Assembly (NCBI RefSeq): GCF_013387485.1 | Contig: NZ_JABBXB010000003.1 | Coordinates: 310,001-374,000 of the forward strand | From: Stenotrophomonas sp. SAM-B | Lineage (GTDB): Bacteria > Pseudomonadota > Gammaproteobacteria > Xanthomonadales > Xanthomonadaceae | Direction of reading: 5' to 3' | Length of the DNA stretch: 64,000 bases | Part shown: positions 1-9,256 of the stretch, piece after piece | Numbering within the stretch: the first letter of the stretch is position 1 | How the letters are laid out: each line of letters opens with the position of its first letter | Made by a program: the position numbers and the translations under genes | Notes under the pieces: model-generated | The model's database searches: none | The model's input: only the letters and a program-made list of their open reading frames with translations | Told to the model about the DNA's origin: nothing

Positions 1-161
1 TGAAGCTGGGCTACTCGGCCAACTACGGTGCCTGGGAAGTGGCGCTGTTCGCGCGCAACATCACCAATGAGAAGAACCTCAAGGGTGTGATCGAAAACTA
101 CATGGCCGCGGTCTACAACGAACCGCGCACCGTGGGTGTTTCGCTCAACATGAACTGGTAA
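1..161 (+). CDS. TonB-dependent receptor, C-terminal fragment
   Basis: Only the last 53 codons are in the window, read in the frame beginning at base 3. The peptide alternates polar and hydrophobic residues, contains a FARNITNE segment and ends in the aromatic residue Trp. That is the usual last beta-strand of a TonB-dependent outer-membrane receptor, where the terminal aromatic residue serves as the BAM recognition signal. The ligand cannot be told from this fragment. Porins end similarly, but the R-N-I-T-N-E motif is typical of TonB-dependent receptors. A strong terminator follows at 214. Confidence 0.7.
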   Translation, partial: KLGYSANYGAWEVALFARNITNEKNLKGVIENYMAAVYNEPRTVGVSLNMNW

Positions 162-171
162 GTCACGCGAC

Positions 172-195
172 CACCGGTGCCGCAGGGCACCGGTG
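172..195. repeat. Perfect 10-bp inverted repeat after receptor gene
   Basis: CACCGGTGCC at 172-181 and GGCACCGGTG at 186-195 form a perfect hairpin with a 4-base loop directly after the receptor stop codon. It lies just upstream of the terminator at 214. It may stabilise the mRNA 3' end; it lacks the GTAG head of the other palindromes in this window. Confidence 0.5.
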
Positions 196-213
196 ACAGC
201 GAGTGGTTCCGAC

Positions 214-243
214 AACGCCCCGCGATCGCGGGGCGTTTCTGTT
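214..243 (+). terminator. Rho-independent terminator of receptor gene
   Basis: AACGCCCCGC (214-223), loop GATC, GCGGGGCGTT (228-237), then a T-rich stretch. The 10-bp stem is perfect. It also separates the receptor gene from the convergent gene ending at 282 and may work in both directions. Confidence 0.8.
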
Positions 244-281
244 TGTGCACCCCGGTCAGCGACGTGGGGTAGTCATGCCGC

Positions 282-2348
282 TCATACCGACTGCATATCC
301 TGGCGGTCCGGCACGGAGTCGAAGCCGAAGGTGAGCTGCCAGCTGCGCAGGTCCACAGTGTCGCGGTCGCGCGCCTGTTGCCTGGCCGCCCGGCTGGCGC
401 CGAACAGTTTGCCCTGGCCCTCGATCAGCGGGCGCATGCGCAGTACATCGGCATTGTCCGGCTCGGCTTCGGCCGCCCGGTCCACCCAGACCTTGGCCAG
501 GAACGCGTTGGCGGGCACGCCGTTGCCGAAGTGGAACACGTCGGCCAGGAAGCCGGCAGCCCAGGCCTTGGTGGCAGTGTCGCCACGCCACCACAGCGGG
601 CCGAGCAGGTCGAACACGGCTTCCTGTTTGTCGCGGTCATCCTCACCCTGGTACAGCAGCACCGCCAGGTTCTTGTGCGCCGGCCGCCACACGCGGTCGT
701 GAGGGGCGGCCTCATCCACGCAACGGCGGTACAGCGCGCGCGACTGCTGCTGCACAGCCGGGTCGGGCGTGTGCTTGAAGGTTTCGCTCAGCTCCCATGC
801 GCGGTTGTAGATCGCCACCAGGTCGCCCGCCTCGATGGCGCGCTCGGTCCACGCCGCGGCCTGGGCCGGATCGGCGAACGCAGGGAAGTCGCGGCCGGCC
901 ACGCGACCACGGTACAGGTCCACCATCGCCGCCATCGCGCGGCGGTCACCGCCTTCGGCAAGCTGCTGCATCATGTGCAGGCCGGCCGGTACGGATACGT
1001 CGCAGAACAGGTTGGCCGCCACCGTGGAAAGGTTCACCTCGTCCTCGTCCGCCATCGCCATCGCGCGTTGCAGATGCAGTGCGGCCAGGGGCGTGTCGAG
1101 GCTGAAACCGAACAGCCCGGTATGGCGCGCAGCGGACAGCCACGCCAGCGCATGCGCGCTGTCGGTGAACGCCTCGACGCTGGCCAGCACCTGCGCGAAC
1201 AACGCATCGGCGCCCTCGACGTGGGCAAACAGCGCGCAGGCTTCCAGCGCGTTCATGCCTTCCTCGACCACGGTGGCCGGGTCCAGCGCGAACGCCTCGG
1301 CCAGGCAGGTGTAGGCATGTGTCATGCGTGCCGCGTCCCAGCGCACGTCGTTTTCTTCGGGTTCGTCACGGCCCAGCTTGTAATCCAGCGTCGCCCACCA
1401 GCACAGCACCAGCGCGCGCGTGGGCGCATCCAGGTGCAGGTCAAGCAGGTTCGCGTAGGCGGTGTCGTGCTGGGCGATCGCCTTTTCTTCATCGGCCTCC
1501 GGCGCGAACCAGAGCCAGTCGCGCTCCTTCATCACGCGCAGGCGGTTGCGCTGCGGCAGCATCAGCCGGGCCGCATACGGGCCGTCGATGAAGTCCTGCA
1601 TCAGCGCGTGGCTGCCGCCCCAGCGCGGGTACAGGTAGTACAGGAAGGTTTCGAGCAGGCCGACATCGTCCGCGCGCAACGCCAGCGCGTGCTGCAACCA
1701 GTAATCGGCGGCGTACTCGAAGTCGTCTTCGGTGCGCTGCGCCAGCCGTGCTGGCAACGCCGGCAGTTCCGCCAAGGGGGCGCCGTAAGGCGCCAGCAGC
1801 GCCAGTGCCGCCGCATAGCCGTCCGGATCCTGCTGCTGCAGGGATGCGTACAGTTCTGCCCGCCCACCGCGCTGCAGCTGCTGCAGCCAGCGCGGTTCCC
1901 CCAGGTAGCAGGTCAGCCGCATCACCTTGCCCAGCACGAAGGCCGGGCGCGGATGCAGCGCGATCGCGCGCAGCCACGCGGCCAGCGCATGGTCGCGGGC
2001 AAGGCTGGCACCGGCCCACTGCGCGTCGCGGATCAGGTCGGCGGTCTCGCTGGACCGGATCTGGCTGGCCACGCGCTCCCACAGCGACCCCAGCGCCACC
2101 CAGGGATGGGGGCTGTGCGGCTGCTGCGCGCACCACTGTTGTGCCTGCTGCAGTCGTGCGGGCAGGGCCTGCGCCGGGTCGATCAGGCTGGACAGCAGCC
2201 AGCCGTAGCCGTAGCGGGGCGACCCGCCGTCGAGCCAGCGCTGCTCCAGCCCGGTCAGGAGCCGATCGAGATCGTCGAAGCGCGCCTGCTGCAGCGCGTC
2301 GCGTGCGCGCTGGCGCAGCTCAAACGCGTCGCTGGGGGAATCGGTCAT
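282..2348 (-). CDS. DUF4034-like helical-repeat protein
   Basis: A soluble protein of about 688 residues with no signal peptide or membrane segment. It is rich in Ala, Leu and Trp and made of helical pairs. The C-terminal third (residues about 430-640) has Sel1/TPR-like units. The N-terminal half resembles the uncharacterised DUF4034 proteins found in xanthomonads; this is recognition from memory, not a search. Such repeats usually hold protein-protein contacts; no catalytic motif is visible. I chose the ATG at 2348, which has AAGGA ten bases upstream. A TTG nine codons further up is possible. It stands alone, convergent with the receptor gene. Confidence 0.6.
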   Translation of the reverse strand: MTDSPSDAFELRQRARDALQQARFDDLDRLLTGLEQRWLDGGSPRYGYGWLLSSLIDPAQALPARLQQAQQWCAQQPHSPHPWVALGSLWERVASQIRSSETADLIRDAQWAGASLARDHALAAWLRAIALHPRPAFVLGKVMRLTCYLGEPRWLQQLQRGGRAELYASLQQQDPDGYAAALALLAPYGAPLAELPALPARLAQRTEDDFEYAADYWLQHALALRADDVGLLETFLYYLYPRWGGSHALMQDFIDGPYAARLMLPQRNRLRVMKERDWLWFAPEADEEKAIAQHDTAYANLLDLHLDAPTRALVLCWWATLDYKLGRDEPEENDVRWDAARMTHAYTCLAEAFALDPATVVEEGMNALEACALFAHVEGADALFAQVLASVEAFTDSAHALAWLSAARHTGLFGFSLDTPLAALHLQRAMAMADEDEVNLSTVAANLFCDVSVPAGLHMMQQLAEGGDRRAMAAMVDLYRGRVAGRDFPAFADPAQAAAWTERAIEAGDLVAIYNRAWELSETFKHTPDPAVQQQSRALYRRCVDEAAPHDRVWRPAHKNLAVLLYQGEDDRDKQEAVFDLLGPLWWRGDTATKAWAAGFLADVFHFGNGVPANAFLAKVWVDRAAEAEPDNADVLRMRPLIEGQGKLFGASRAARQQARDRDTVDLRSWQLTFGFDSVPDRQDMQSV

Positions 2349-2494
2349 GGGGACCACGTCCTTGTCGAAGTTCAATCGCGCATTCTAGGCAATCGGCGTG
2401 CGCCGTTGGTGGGTCGCCATGGGCGCGACGCGCTGCGGGTGCAGGGCGTCGCGTGTTGCGTGGGACTCACTCCTGCATGCGGTTGAAACGCCGA

Positions 2495-3589
2495 TCACCC
2501 GGCCGGCGGCAACAGCGCCGAGAGGATCGGCTCCAGCTGTGCCTGGCGCCAGCCCGCCAGCGCGGCCGGCCACTGGCGGCGCTCCAGATAGCTTTCCAGA
2601 TGCTTGCGCGAGGCCAGCACGCCATCGGGCAGGCCGAGTTCGGCACTGCGCGCGGTGACGGCATCCTGCAGCCGCTTGAGGGCCTGCTTGTTGGCATCGT
2701 TGGCCGGCAGCGCCACCGGTGCGTCGGCTTCGTCGGCAAGCGGGGTGATCAGTGCCTGCCACACCTGCGCGGCCAGCTTGCGGGGGGCCTTGGGGAAGCC
2801 TTCCATCAGCTTGGACAGCGCATCCACATCGGCGGGCGGGGTGCGTGCGAGCACGGCCGCCAGCTCGTTGTCGAGCACCCAGCTGCGCGGTTTGTCGCTG
2901 GCACGCGCCTGCACGTCGCGCCAGCGCAGCAGCCGCAGCAGACGCAGCTGCGCAGAGGTGTCCATGAACTGTGCCGAGCGCATCGCCACGTGCGGCCAGC
3001 GCTCTTCATCGTTCTCGACACTGGCGAGCAGGCGTTCGGCGTCATCCTGCAGCCACTGGCGGCGGCCCAGTTCTTCCAGGCGCGCGTCGATGGTGTCGTG
3101 GATCTGGAAGAGGTATTCGACGTCGTCGGCGGCGTACTCCAGCTGCGCCTCCGAGAGCGGGCGGCGCATCCAGTCCGAGCGGGTCTCGCCCTTGGCCAGG
3201 GTGACGCCGGTGACGGCGGTGACCAGTTTCTGGTAGCCCATGCCGCCGCCGATGCCGGCCAGCGATGCACCGATCTGGGTGTCGAACAGCGGGCGCGGCA
3301 GCACCCCGCAGGCCACCTTGAAGGTGACCAGGTCTTCGCTGGCGCTGTGCATGATCTTGAGGATGGCGGTATCGGCCAGCCACGGCGCCAGCGCCTCGTT
3401 CATGCCGGGGATCAACGGGTCGATCAGCAGGATTTCGTCACCGACCGCCATCTGCACCAGCGCCAGTTGCGGCCAGTACGTACGTTCGCGGATGAACTCG
3501 GTGTCCAGGCCGATGCGGGTGGGGCGCTGGCGGTAGCGCTCGTCCAGTTCCGCCGGGGTTTTGATCCAGTAAGCCACGTGGGATTCCAT
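2495..3589 (-). CDS. rnd: Ribonuclease D
   Basis: 3'-5' exoribonuclease that trims tRNA and other stable RNA precursors. The DEDDy catalytic set is visible: IGLDTEF near residue 30, the HSASEDL segment near 85, and Y-A-A-D-D in LEYAADDVEYL near 165. A helical HRDC domain follows at about 210-290. Length (364 residues) fits the family. The ATG at 3589 is preferred over an in-frame TTG three codons upstream; neither has a strong ribosome binding site. It is divergent from the lipoprotein gene at 3786. Confidence 0.95.
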   Translation of the reverse strand: MESHVAYWIKTPAELDERYRQRPTRIGLDTEFIRERTYWPQLALVQMAVGDEILLIDPLIPGMNEALAPWLADTAILKIMHSASEDLVTFKVACGVLPRPLFDTQIGASLAGIGGGMGYQKLVTAVTGVTLAKGETRSDWMRRPLSEAQLEYAADDVEYLFQIHDTIDARLEELGRRQWLQDDAERLLASVENDEERWPHVAMRSAQFMDTSAQLRLLRLLRWRDVQARASDKPRSWVLDNELAAVLARTPPADVDALSKLMEGFPKAPRKLAAQVWQALITPLADEADAPVALPANDANKQALKRLQDAVTARSAELGLPDGVLASRKHLESYLERRQWPAALAGWRQAQLEPILSALLPPAG

Positions 3590-3785
3590 GTACTGCAAAG
3601 GGATGCTCAGGTCGGGGAGGATAGCCTAACCCCGTGTTACGGCCGGCATGCCGCGGCGCGGTGATGAACACCCGGGCCGTTGGCGGTCGCCGCCCACGAC
3701 GGTGGCGATTATGATGATCCCCTGTCCGCGCCGTCGGCATGCCGCCTGGACTGCACTGCGCGCAGGCACACCCCGAGGAGTTCAT

Positions 3786-5660
3786 TTGCGATCGTCAGGC
3801 ACATTGCCGCTGCTGTTTACTGCACTGTTGGGCCTGCTGGCCGGCTGTTCACCCGCGCCGGCCCCCGCGCCCGCGGCAACGCCTGCCGCCGTCCCGGCCA
3901 AGGCAGCGGCCAAGGCGAGCGCACCGGTGGCGCAGGTGACCATCGGCGGTGAGGACGCCGCCGAGACCGTGGAGCGCTGGCAGCCGCCTGCGGTGACCCT
4001 CGCCGAGGACGGGGTCGCGCAGGCCCGCCGTGATGCCGCACGCGCGTTCGAGGAAGACCGGCTGTACCGCACCGCCGAGGACGCGATCCCGATCTGGCTC
4101 GCGCTGCTGCAGCACGATCCCAAGGACCGCGCGGCCGAGGCCGGCCTGAAGCGCGCCCGGCAGCGTCTGCTGGAAGAGGCCTCCGTCCTGCTGGATCGCC
4201 CGCTCAAACAGCGCGAGGCGCTGGCCGAGGCCAGCGCAATGGCCCTGGTCCTGCTCACCCTGGCGCCGGACGATCCCAAGGTGCGCGAGCTGCAGTCGCG
4301 GGTGGAGATCGCCCAGCGCGTGGTCGCCTACAACCGTGCCGGCGAAGAGGATCTGCGCGCGGACCGGATCGGCGAGGATGGCGACGGGGCCATTCCCAAT
4401 TTCCGCGAAGCGCTGGCGCTGGATGCCGACAGTGCGCGTGCCCGGCAAGGGCTGGCAGCGGCCGAGAGCGCCCTGATCCGGCGTGCGGAAACAGCCGCGC
4501 GGGCCACCGATTTCGCCACCGCGGGCACCTGGCTGGCGGAAGCGGCCAAAGTCCGTGACTCCTCGATCACCATCGCCGATGCCTTCGAACGCATCGAGAA
4601 AATCCGCGCCGATACGCTGGCGCGGCTGCGCAACGAGGGCCTGCGCGATCTGGCCACGCCGCAGGGGCTCAAGCCGGCGCGGCAGAAGCTGGAAGATGCA
4701 CTGCGCATCGCCTTGCCCGGCGATCCCGTTGTGGGCCAGTTGCGCGAGCGCATCGAACTGGTCACCCATTACGGCAGCTTCCGGCCGCGCCAGGTGTTCA
4801 GCGATGCGCTGCGCGATGGGGGCCGCGGGCCGCAGATGATCGTGGTGCCGCATGGCGGGTTCCAGATGGGCGCGGCCGAGAACGAGCTGGGCGCGACCGA
4901 TGCCGAAAAGCCCTCGCATTACGTGCGGTTCGAACGGGGCTTCGCGATGTCGATCACCGAAGTGACCGTCGCCGATTTCCGGCGTTATGTGCAGGCCACC
5001 AAGGCCCGCCCCCGCGCCACGCGGCGCGGCCATTCGATCGTGTACGACGAGCGCAGCGGCAATTTCGTGCGGCGCAGCGGGGTGGACTGGCAGTCCGATT
5101 ACAACGGCGCCGAGGCCATCGCCAATCTGCCGGTGATGCACGTCAGCGTGCGCGATGCCGAGAATTACGCCAGCTGGCTGTCCGAGCAGACCGGGCGCTC
5201 GTACCGGCTGCCCAGCGAGGCCGAATTCGAGTATGCCCTGCGCGCGGGCAGCAGCGGCCGCTACCCGTGGGGCGATGCAGGTACCCCGCCGGCCCGTGCG
5301 GGCAACTTCACCGGCGCCGAGGATGTCTCGCCGTCCCGGCGGCACTGGTACAACGCCTTCGTCGGCTATGGCGATGGATATTGGGGGCCGGCCCCGGTCG
5401 CCAGCTTCGATCCCAATCCCTGGGGACTGCACGACATCGCCGGCAACCTCAGCGAATGGGTGGCCGACTGCTGGCATGCGAGCTACCGGCGCGCGCCGTC
5501 CGACGGCGTGGCCTGGTTCAACCCGGGCTGCCGGCAGCGCGTGATCCGCGGCGGCAACTGGGCCAATGCGCCGGCCCAGACCCGCGCCGCATGGCGGCAG
5601 TCGCAGGACTCGGACACCACCACCGCACGGATCGGCTTCCGGCTGGTGCGCGGGATCTGA
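3786..5660 (+). CDS. Lipoprotein with FGE-sulfatase (SUMF1) domain
   Basis: Starts at TTG 3786, with GAGGAG five bases upstream. The protein opens with a lipoprotein signal ending LLGLLAGC, so it is probably anchored in the periplasm. A Pro/Ala linker and a helical, TPR-like region fill residues about 50-340. A formylglycine-generating-enzyme fold (SUMF1/PvdO type) runs from about 350 to the end at 624, with the family signatures FQMG, RLPSEAEFEYA, YPWG, GNLSEW and RVIRGG. True FGE has a copper-binding Cys pair after the last motif; here that stretch (GGNWANAPAQTRAAW) has no Cys, so a sulfatase-activating role is unlikely. It is a single gene with a hairpin after the stop. Confidence 0.85.
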   Translation: MRSSGTLPLLFTALLGLLAGCSPAPAPAPAATPAAVPAKAAAKASAPVAQVTIGGEDAAETVERWQPPAVTLAEDGVAQARRDAARAFEEDRLYRTAEDAIPIWLALLQHDPKDRAAEAGLKRARQRLLEEASVLLDRPLKQREALAEASAMALVLLTLAPDDPKVRELQSRVEIAQRVVAYNRAGEEDLRADRIGEDGDGAIPNFREALALDADSARARQGLAAAESALIRRAETAARATDFATAGTWLAEAAKVRDSSITIADAFERIEKIRADTLARLRNEGLRDLATPQGLKPARQKLEDALRIALPGDPVVGQLRERIELVTHYGSFRPRQVFSDALRDGGRGPQMIVVPHGGFQMGAAENELGATDAEKPSHYVRFERGFAMSITEVTVADFRRYVQATKARPRATRRGHSIVYDERSGNFVRRSGVDWQSDYNGAEAIANLPVMHVSVRDAENYASWLSEQTGRSYRLPSEAEFEYALRAGSSGRYPWGDAGTPPARAGNFTGAEDVSPSRRHWYNAFVGYGDGYWGPAPVASFDPNPWGLHDIAGNLSEWVADCWHASYRRAPSDGVAWFNPGCRQRVIRGGNWANAPAQTRAAWRQSQDSDTTTARIGFRLVRGI

Positions 5661-5665
5661 CGGAT

Positions 5666-5706
5666 CGCCGTGCGGCCGGATTTCACCCGGCCGCACGGCG
5701 CGCGTT
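5666..5706 (+). terminator. Hairpin terminator after FGE-like gene
   Basis: A perfect 14-bp stem, CGCCGTGCGGCCGG (5666-5679) with its complement at 5687-5700, begins five bases past the stop codon. The 3' side is only weakly T-rich, so intrinsic termination is likely but not certain. Confidence 0.55.
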
Positions 5707-5761
5707 CTAGGATTGGCACAGCGTCGGGCAGGGTGCCACGGCCATCTCAGGAACCAAGCGC

Positions 5762-6664
5762 ATGCGCAACGATCCATTCGGCGGTCAGCAGCAGGGCCGC
5801 GCCCGGCGGCCGGGCCTGTTCGGCAACATCCGCTGGTGGGTGCTGCTGGCGTTTGCCGGCTATGCGGCGTTCTATTGGTTCTCCAACCGCGCCGTGGATC
5901 CGTATACCGGCGAGAGCGTGCTGATCGACAGCTCGCTGGATGCCACGCAGGAAAAGGCGCTGGGCCTGCAGGCCTACCAGGAGATCCTGGCGCAGGAGCG
6001 CCCGCTGGATCCGAACGCACCGCAGTCGCGCGAGATCCAGGCGATCGCCCAGCGCCTGATCGCCAAGGTGGACGTGGTGGAAACCGCCCTCGCCGAAGAA
6101 CATGGGCTGAAGCCGGCGCATTTCGCGCGTGATTTCGAGTGGGAGGTCAACGTGATTCCCTCCGAGCAGGCCAATGCGTTCTGCCTGCCGGGCGGCAAGA
6201 TGGCGGTGTACACCGGGCTGATCCCGGTGGCGCGTACGGTGGATGCGATGGCCGTGGTGATGGGCCATGAGATCGCGCATGCGTTGCTGCGCCATGGTGC
6301 CCAGCGTATGGCCCAGCAGAAGATGACCCAGATCGGGCAGATGGCCGGCGCCGCCAGCGGCATGGACCCGCAACAGCAGCAGATGATGATGTCGGCGATG
6401 GGCTACGGCTACCTGCTGCCGTACGCGCGCAGCCACGAAACCCAGGCCGATGAAGTGGGCCTGATGCTGGCCGCGGCGGCCTGTTTCGATCCGCAGGAGG
6501 CGATCCCGTTGTGGGAACGGATGGGGCAGGCCAGCGGCGGGCAGTCGACCTCGGAATTCGCGTCCACGCATCCCAATCCCGGCACGCGCATCCAGAACCT
6601 GCAGGCGTTGATGCCGAAGGCGATGGAGTACCGGCAGACGTTCTGCGAGAGCGCGGGGCGCTGA
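5762..6664 (+). CDS. M48 family metallopeptidase
   Basis: Zinc protease of the Ste24/LoiP-BepA class, 300 residues. One membrane segment lies near the N-terminus (residues about 24-42), placing the catalytic domain in the periplasm. The zinc site is GHEIAHALLRHG (HExxH) near residue 165, with the third ligand probably the Glu of SHETQADE further on. The family degrades misfolded or mis-assembled outer-membrane proteins. The ATG at 5762 has AGGAA upstream. It is convergent with xseA. Confidence 0.88.
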   Translation: MRNDPFGGQQQGRARRPGLFGNIRWWVLLAFAGYAAFYWFSNRAVDPYTGESVLIDSSLDATQEKALGLQAYQEILAQERPLDPNAPQSREIQAIAQRLIAKVDVVETALAEEHGLKPAHFARDFEWEVNVIPSEQANAFCLPGGKMAVYTGLIPVARTVDAMAVVMGHEIAHALLRHGAQRMAQQKMTQIGQMAGAASGMDPQQQQMMMSAMGYGYLLPYARSHETQADEVGLMLAAAACFDPQEAIPLWERMGQASGGQSTSEFASTHPNPGTRIQNLQALMPKAMEYRQTFCESAGR

Positions 6665-6694
6665 CCGTCAACGCCTTATCGGCGATGCGCTGGA

Positions 6695-8035
6695 TCAGCG
6701 CGCCGGTTCGTTGACCGTTACGTCGATCACGCCGTCCTGCACGCGCGCCTTGAGCGTATCGCCCGGGCGCACCTGCAAGGGCGAGCGCACCAGGCTGCCA
6801 TCGTCGTCACGGGTCAGGATCGCGTAGCCACGCGCAACCGTGGCCAGCGGACTGACCGCTTCCATGGAGCGGGCGAGGGCACGCAGGCGCAGGCCGTCGC
6901 GCTGCAGCTGGCGGCCGATCGCACTGTCCGCGCGCGGCTGCAGGCGCTGCAGGCGCTCACGCAGGGCGTCCAGCCGGCGCTGCGGATGGCCGCTGCGCAG
7001 TACGGCCGCGGCGTGGCGCAGGTGGGCAAGACGGTTCTGGTGCTGCGTGGCCCAGGCCGCGTGCAGGCGGCGCGCAACGTCCTGCTGCCGGCGCTGCAGC
7101 AGCTGCAGGCGCGACTGCGGGCTCTGGGCGTTGAGGCGGAGCAGGGCACGGTCGGCGCGCTGCATCGCCTGCCCCAGGCTGTGCCGCTGCAATTGCGCCA
7201 GGCGTGCATCAAGGCGACGCACGCGCAGCAACAGATCGCGCTGGTCGGGGACCAGCAGTTCGGCCGCGACCGAGGGCGTCGGCGCGCGCAGGTCGGCGGC
7301 GAAGTCGGCCAGGCTGAAGTCGGTTTCGTGACCCACCGCAGACACCACCGGGGTCTGGCTGGCCGCGATCGCGCGGGTCAGCTGCTCATCGTTGAAGGCC
7401 CAGAGATCCTCCATCGAGCCGCCACCGCGGGTCAGCAGGATCACGTCGTAACGGCCGCTGGCATCGGCCGAGCGCAGCAGCGCGGTGAGCTGGGCGGCGG
7501 CGCTGTCGCCCTGCACCAGGCTGGGCAGCAGATCGACCTCGAGCATCGGGAAACGGCGCTCCAGCACGCTCAGCACGTCGCGTACCGCCGCACCGGTCGG
7601 CGAGGTGATCACCGCCAGGCGACGCACATGCGCCGGCAGCGGCCGCTTGCGCTCGGGGGCGAACAGGCCCTCGGCCTCCAGGCGTGCCTTGAGCTGCTCG
7701 AAGGCGCGGCGCAGGGCGCCTTCGCCGGCTTCTTCCATGTGGTCGAGCACCATCTGGTACTCGCCGCGGGCTTCGTACAGGGTCAGCCGACCACGCGCGA
7801 GCACGCGCATGCCTTCGCGCGGCACGAACTTCAGCCACTGGCTCTTGGGCTTGAACAACGCCGCGCGGATCTGCGAGCGCGCATCCTTCAGCGTGAAATA
7901 CATATGGCCCGAAGCCGGGCGCGTCACGCTGCCCAGCTCGGCCTCCACCCAGATCAGCGGGAACGCGCCTTCCAGCAGGTCGCGGGCCAGGATGTTGAGC
8001 TGGCTGGGCGTGAGAATCTGCGCGCTGCGGTCCAT
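6695..8035 (-). CDS. xseA: Exodeoxyribonuclease VII large subunit
   Basis: Catalytic subunit of ExoVII, which cuts single-stranded DNA from both ends in complex with XseB. The N-terminal OB-fold carries the signature [12 protein letters not shown] near residue 40. The catalytic core follows with [25 protein letters not shown] and [16 protein letters not shown], then a long Arg/Gln/Leu-rich coiled coil. Length is 446 residues. I took the ATG at 8035, which aligns with known family starts; an in-frame ATG 15 codons upstream has no family support. The xseB partner is not in this window. Confidence 0.95.
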   Translation of the reverse strand: MDRSAQILTPSQLNILARDLLEGAFPLIWVEAELGSVTRPASGHMYFTLKDARSQIRAALFKPKSQWLKFVPREGMRVLARGRLTLYEARGEYQMVLDHMEEAGEGALRRAFEQLKARLEAEGLFAPERKRPLPAHVRRLAVITSPTGAAVRDVLSVLERRFPMLEVDLLPSLVQGDSAAAQLTALLRSADASGRYDVILLTRGGGSMEDLWAFNDEQLTRAIAASQTPVVSAVGHETDFSLADFAADLRAPTPSVAAELLVPDQRDLLLRVRRLDARLAQLQRHSLGQAMQRADRALLRLNAQSPQSRLQLLQRRQQDVARRLHAAWATQHQNRLAHLRHAAAVLRSGHPQRRLDALRERLQRLQPRADSAIGRQLQRDGLRLRALARSMEAVSPLATVARGYAILTRDDDGSLVRSPLQVRPGDTLKARVQDGVIDVTVNEPAR

Positions 8036-8095
8036 GGAGGAATCAGGCCAAACGGTACGAACGGGACGCCATGGTCGCACGTCGGCGGGGATGCT

Positions 8096-9184
8096 TCATC
8101 CTGCCGTGGCGCGCGCGGCGTGCTGCTGCAGGGCCCAGGCCACATGCTCGCGCACGAGCGCTGAAGGATGCTCGCGCCGCGCGTGCAGCGCGGCCAGTGT
8201 TTCGGCGTGGCTCGGCGCATTGCCCAGCGCCACGGCGATGTTGCGCAGCCAGCGCTCATGCCCGCTGCGGCGGATCGGGCTGCCTTCGGTGCGGCGCAGG
8301 AACTCGTCTTCCTCCCAGGCGAACAGCTGGGCGAGCGAGGCGGTGTCCAGGTCGTTGCGCGCACGGAAATCCGGCTCGTCGGTGCGCTTGGCGAACTTGT
8401 TCCAGGGGCAGACCAGCTGGCAGTCGTCGCAGCCGTAGATGCGGTTGCCCATCGCGGTGCGCATCTCTTCGGGAATCGCACCGTCGTGTTCGATGGTGAG
8501 ATAGGAGATGCAGCGGCGTGCATCCAGGCGGTGCGGGGCGATGATCGCCTGGGTCGGGCAGACATCGATGCAGCGCGTGCAGGTGCCGCAGTGCGCACTG
8601 GCCGGCGTATCCACCGGCAGCGGCAGGTCGATGTAGATTTCGCCGATGAAGAACCACGAGCCGCCCTGCTTGTCGATCAGGCAGGTGTGCTTGCCGATCC
8701 AGCCCAGCCCCGCGTTGCGGGCGAGTGCGCGCTCCAGCACCGGAGCCGAATCGACGAAGACGCGGTAGCCGAACGGCCCGATCTCGGCGGCGATGCTGTC
8801 AGCGAATTTCTGCAGCCGGTTGCGCATCAGCTTGTGGTAATCGCGGCCCAGCGCATAACGCGCCACGTAGGCGCGGTCGCCATCGTGCAGGGTGTTCCAG
8901 GCCTCGGCGTCGTCCTTGTGGCCGTAATCCATGCCGACCGAGATCACCCGCACGGTGCCCGGCAGCAGTTCGTCCGGCCGCGCGCGCAGCGTGCCGTGCC
9001 GCGCCATCCACTCCATCGTGCCGTACAGGCCCTTGCCCAGCCAGTCGGCCAGGTGCGCTTCGTCCTCGCGCAGATCGATGCCGGACACGCCGCAGCGCTG
9101 GAAGCCGTGCACGCGCGCGATCGCACGGATGCGTTCGGCGGCGCGGGCCAGATGGACGGGGGCGGGCAGGGGGACGGCGGACAT
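8096..9184 (-). CDS. queG: Epoxyqueuosine reductase
   Basis: Cobalamin- and iron-sulfur-dependent enzyme for the last step of queuosine synthesis in tRNA. Two 4Fe-4S motifs are clear: CGTCTRCIDVCPTQAI and CDDCQLVCPWNKFAKR. The N-terminal half has the DUF1730 region (YGTMEWMARH), and HEAT-like helices close the protein. Length from ATG 9184 is 362 residues; a TTG start at 9241 is possible but lacks a ribosome binding site. It is divergent from nnr, an arrangement common in gammaproteobacteria (queG next to nnr-tsaE-amiC-mutL). Confidence 0.95.
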   Translation of the reverse strand: MSAVPLPAPVHLARAAERIRAIARVHGFQRCGVSGIDLREDEAHLADWLGKGLYGTMEWMARHGTLRARPDELLPGTVRVISVGMDYGHKDDAEAWNTLHDGDRAYVARYALGRDYHKLMRNRLQKFADSIAAEIGPFGYRVFVDSAPVLERALARNAGLGWIGKHTCLIDKQGGSWFFIGEIYIDLPLPVDTPASAHCGTCTRCIDVCPTQAIIAPHRLDARRCISYLTIEHDGAIPEEMRTAMGNRIYGCDDCQLVCPWNKFAKRTDEPDFRARNDLDTASLAQLFAWEEDEFLRRTEGSPIRRSGHERWLRNIAVALGNAPSHAETLAALHARREHPSALVREHVAWALQQHAARATAG

Positions 9185-9256
9185 GGCCTGGGCGGAAACG
9201 GAGCCTGGGAAGGGCGCGGCAAGGCTGCGCCTGGGCGACAAGTATAGAATCCCGGC

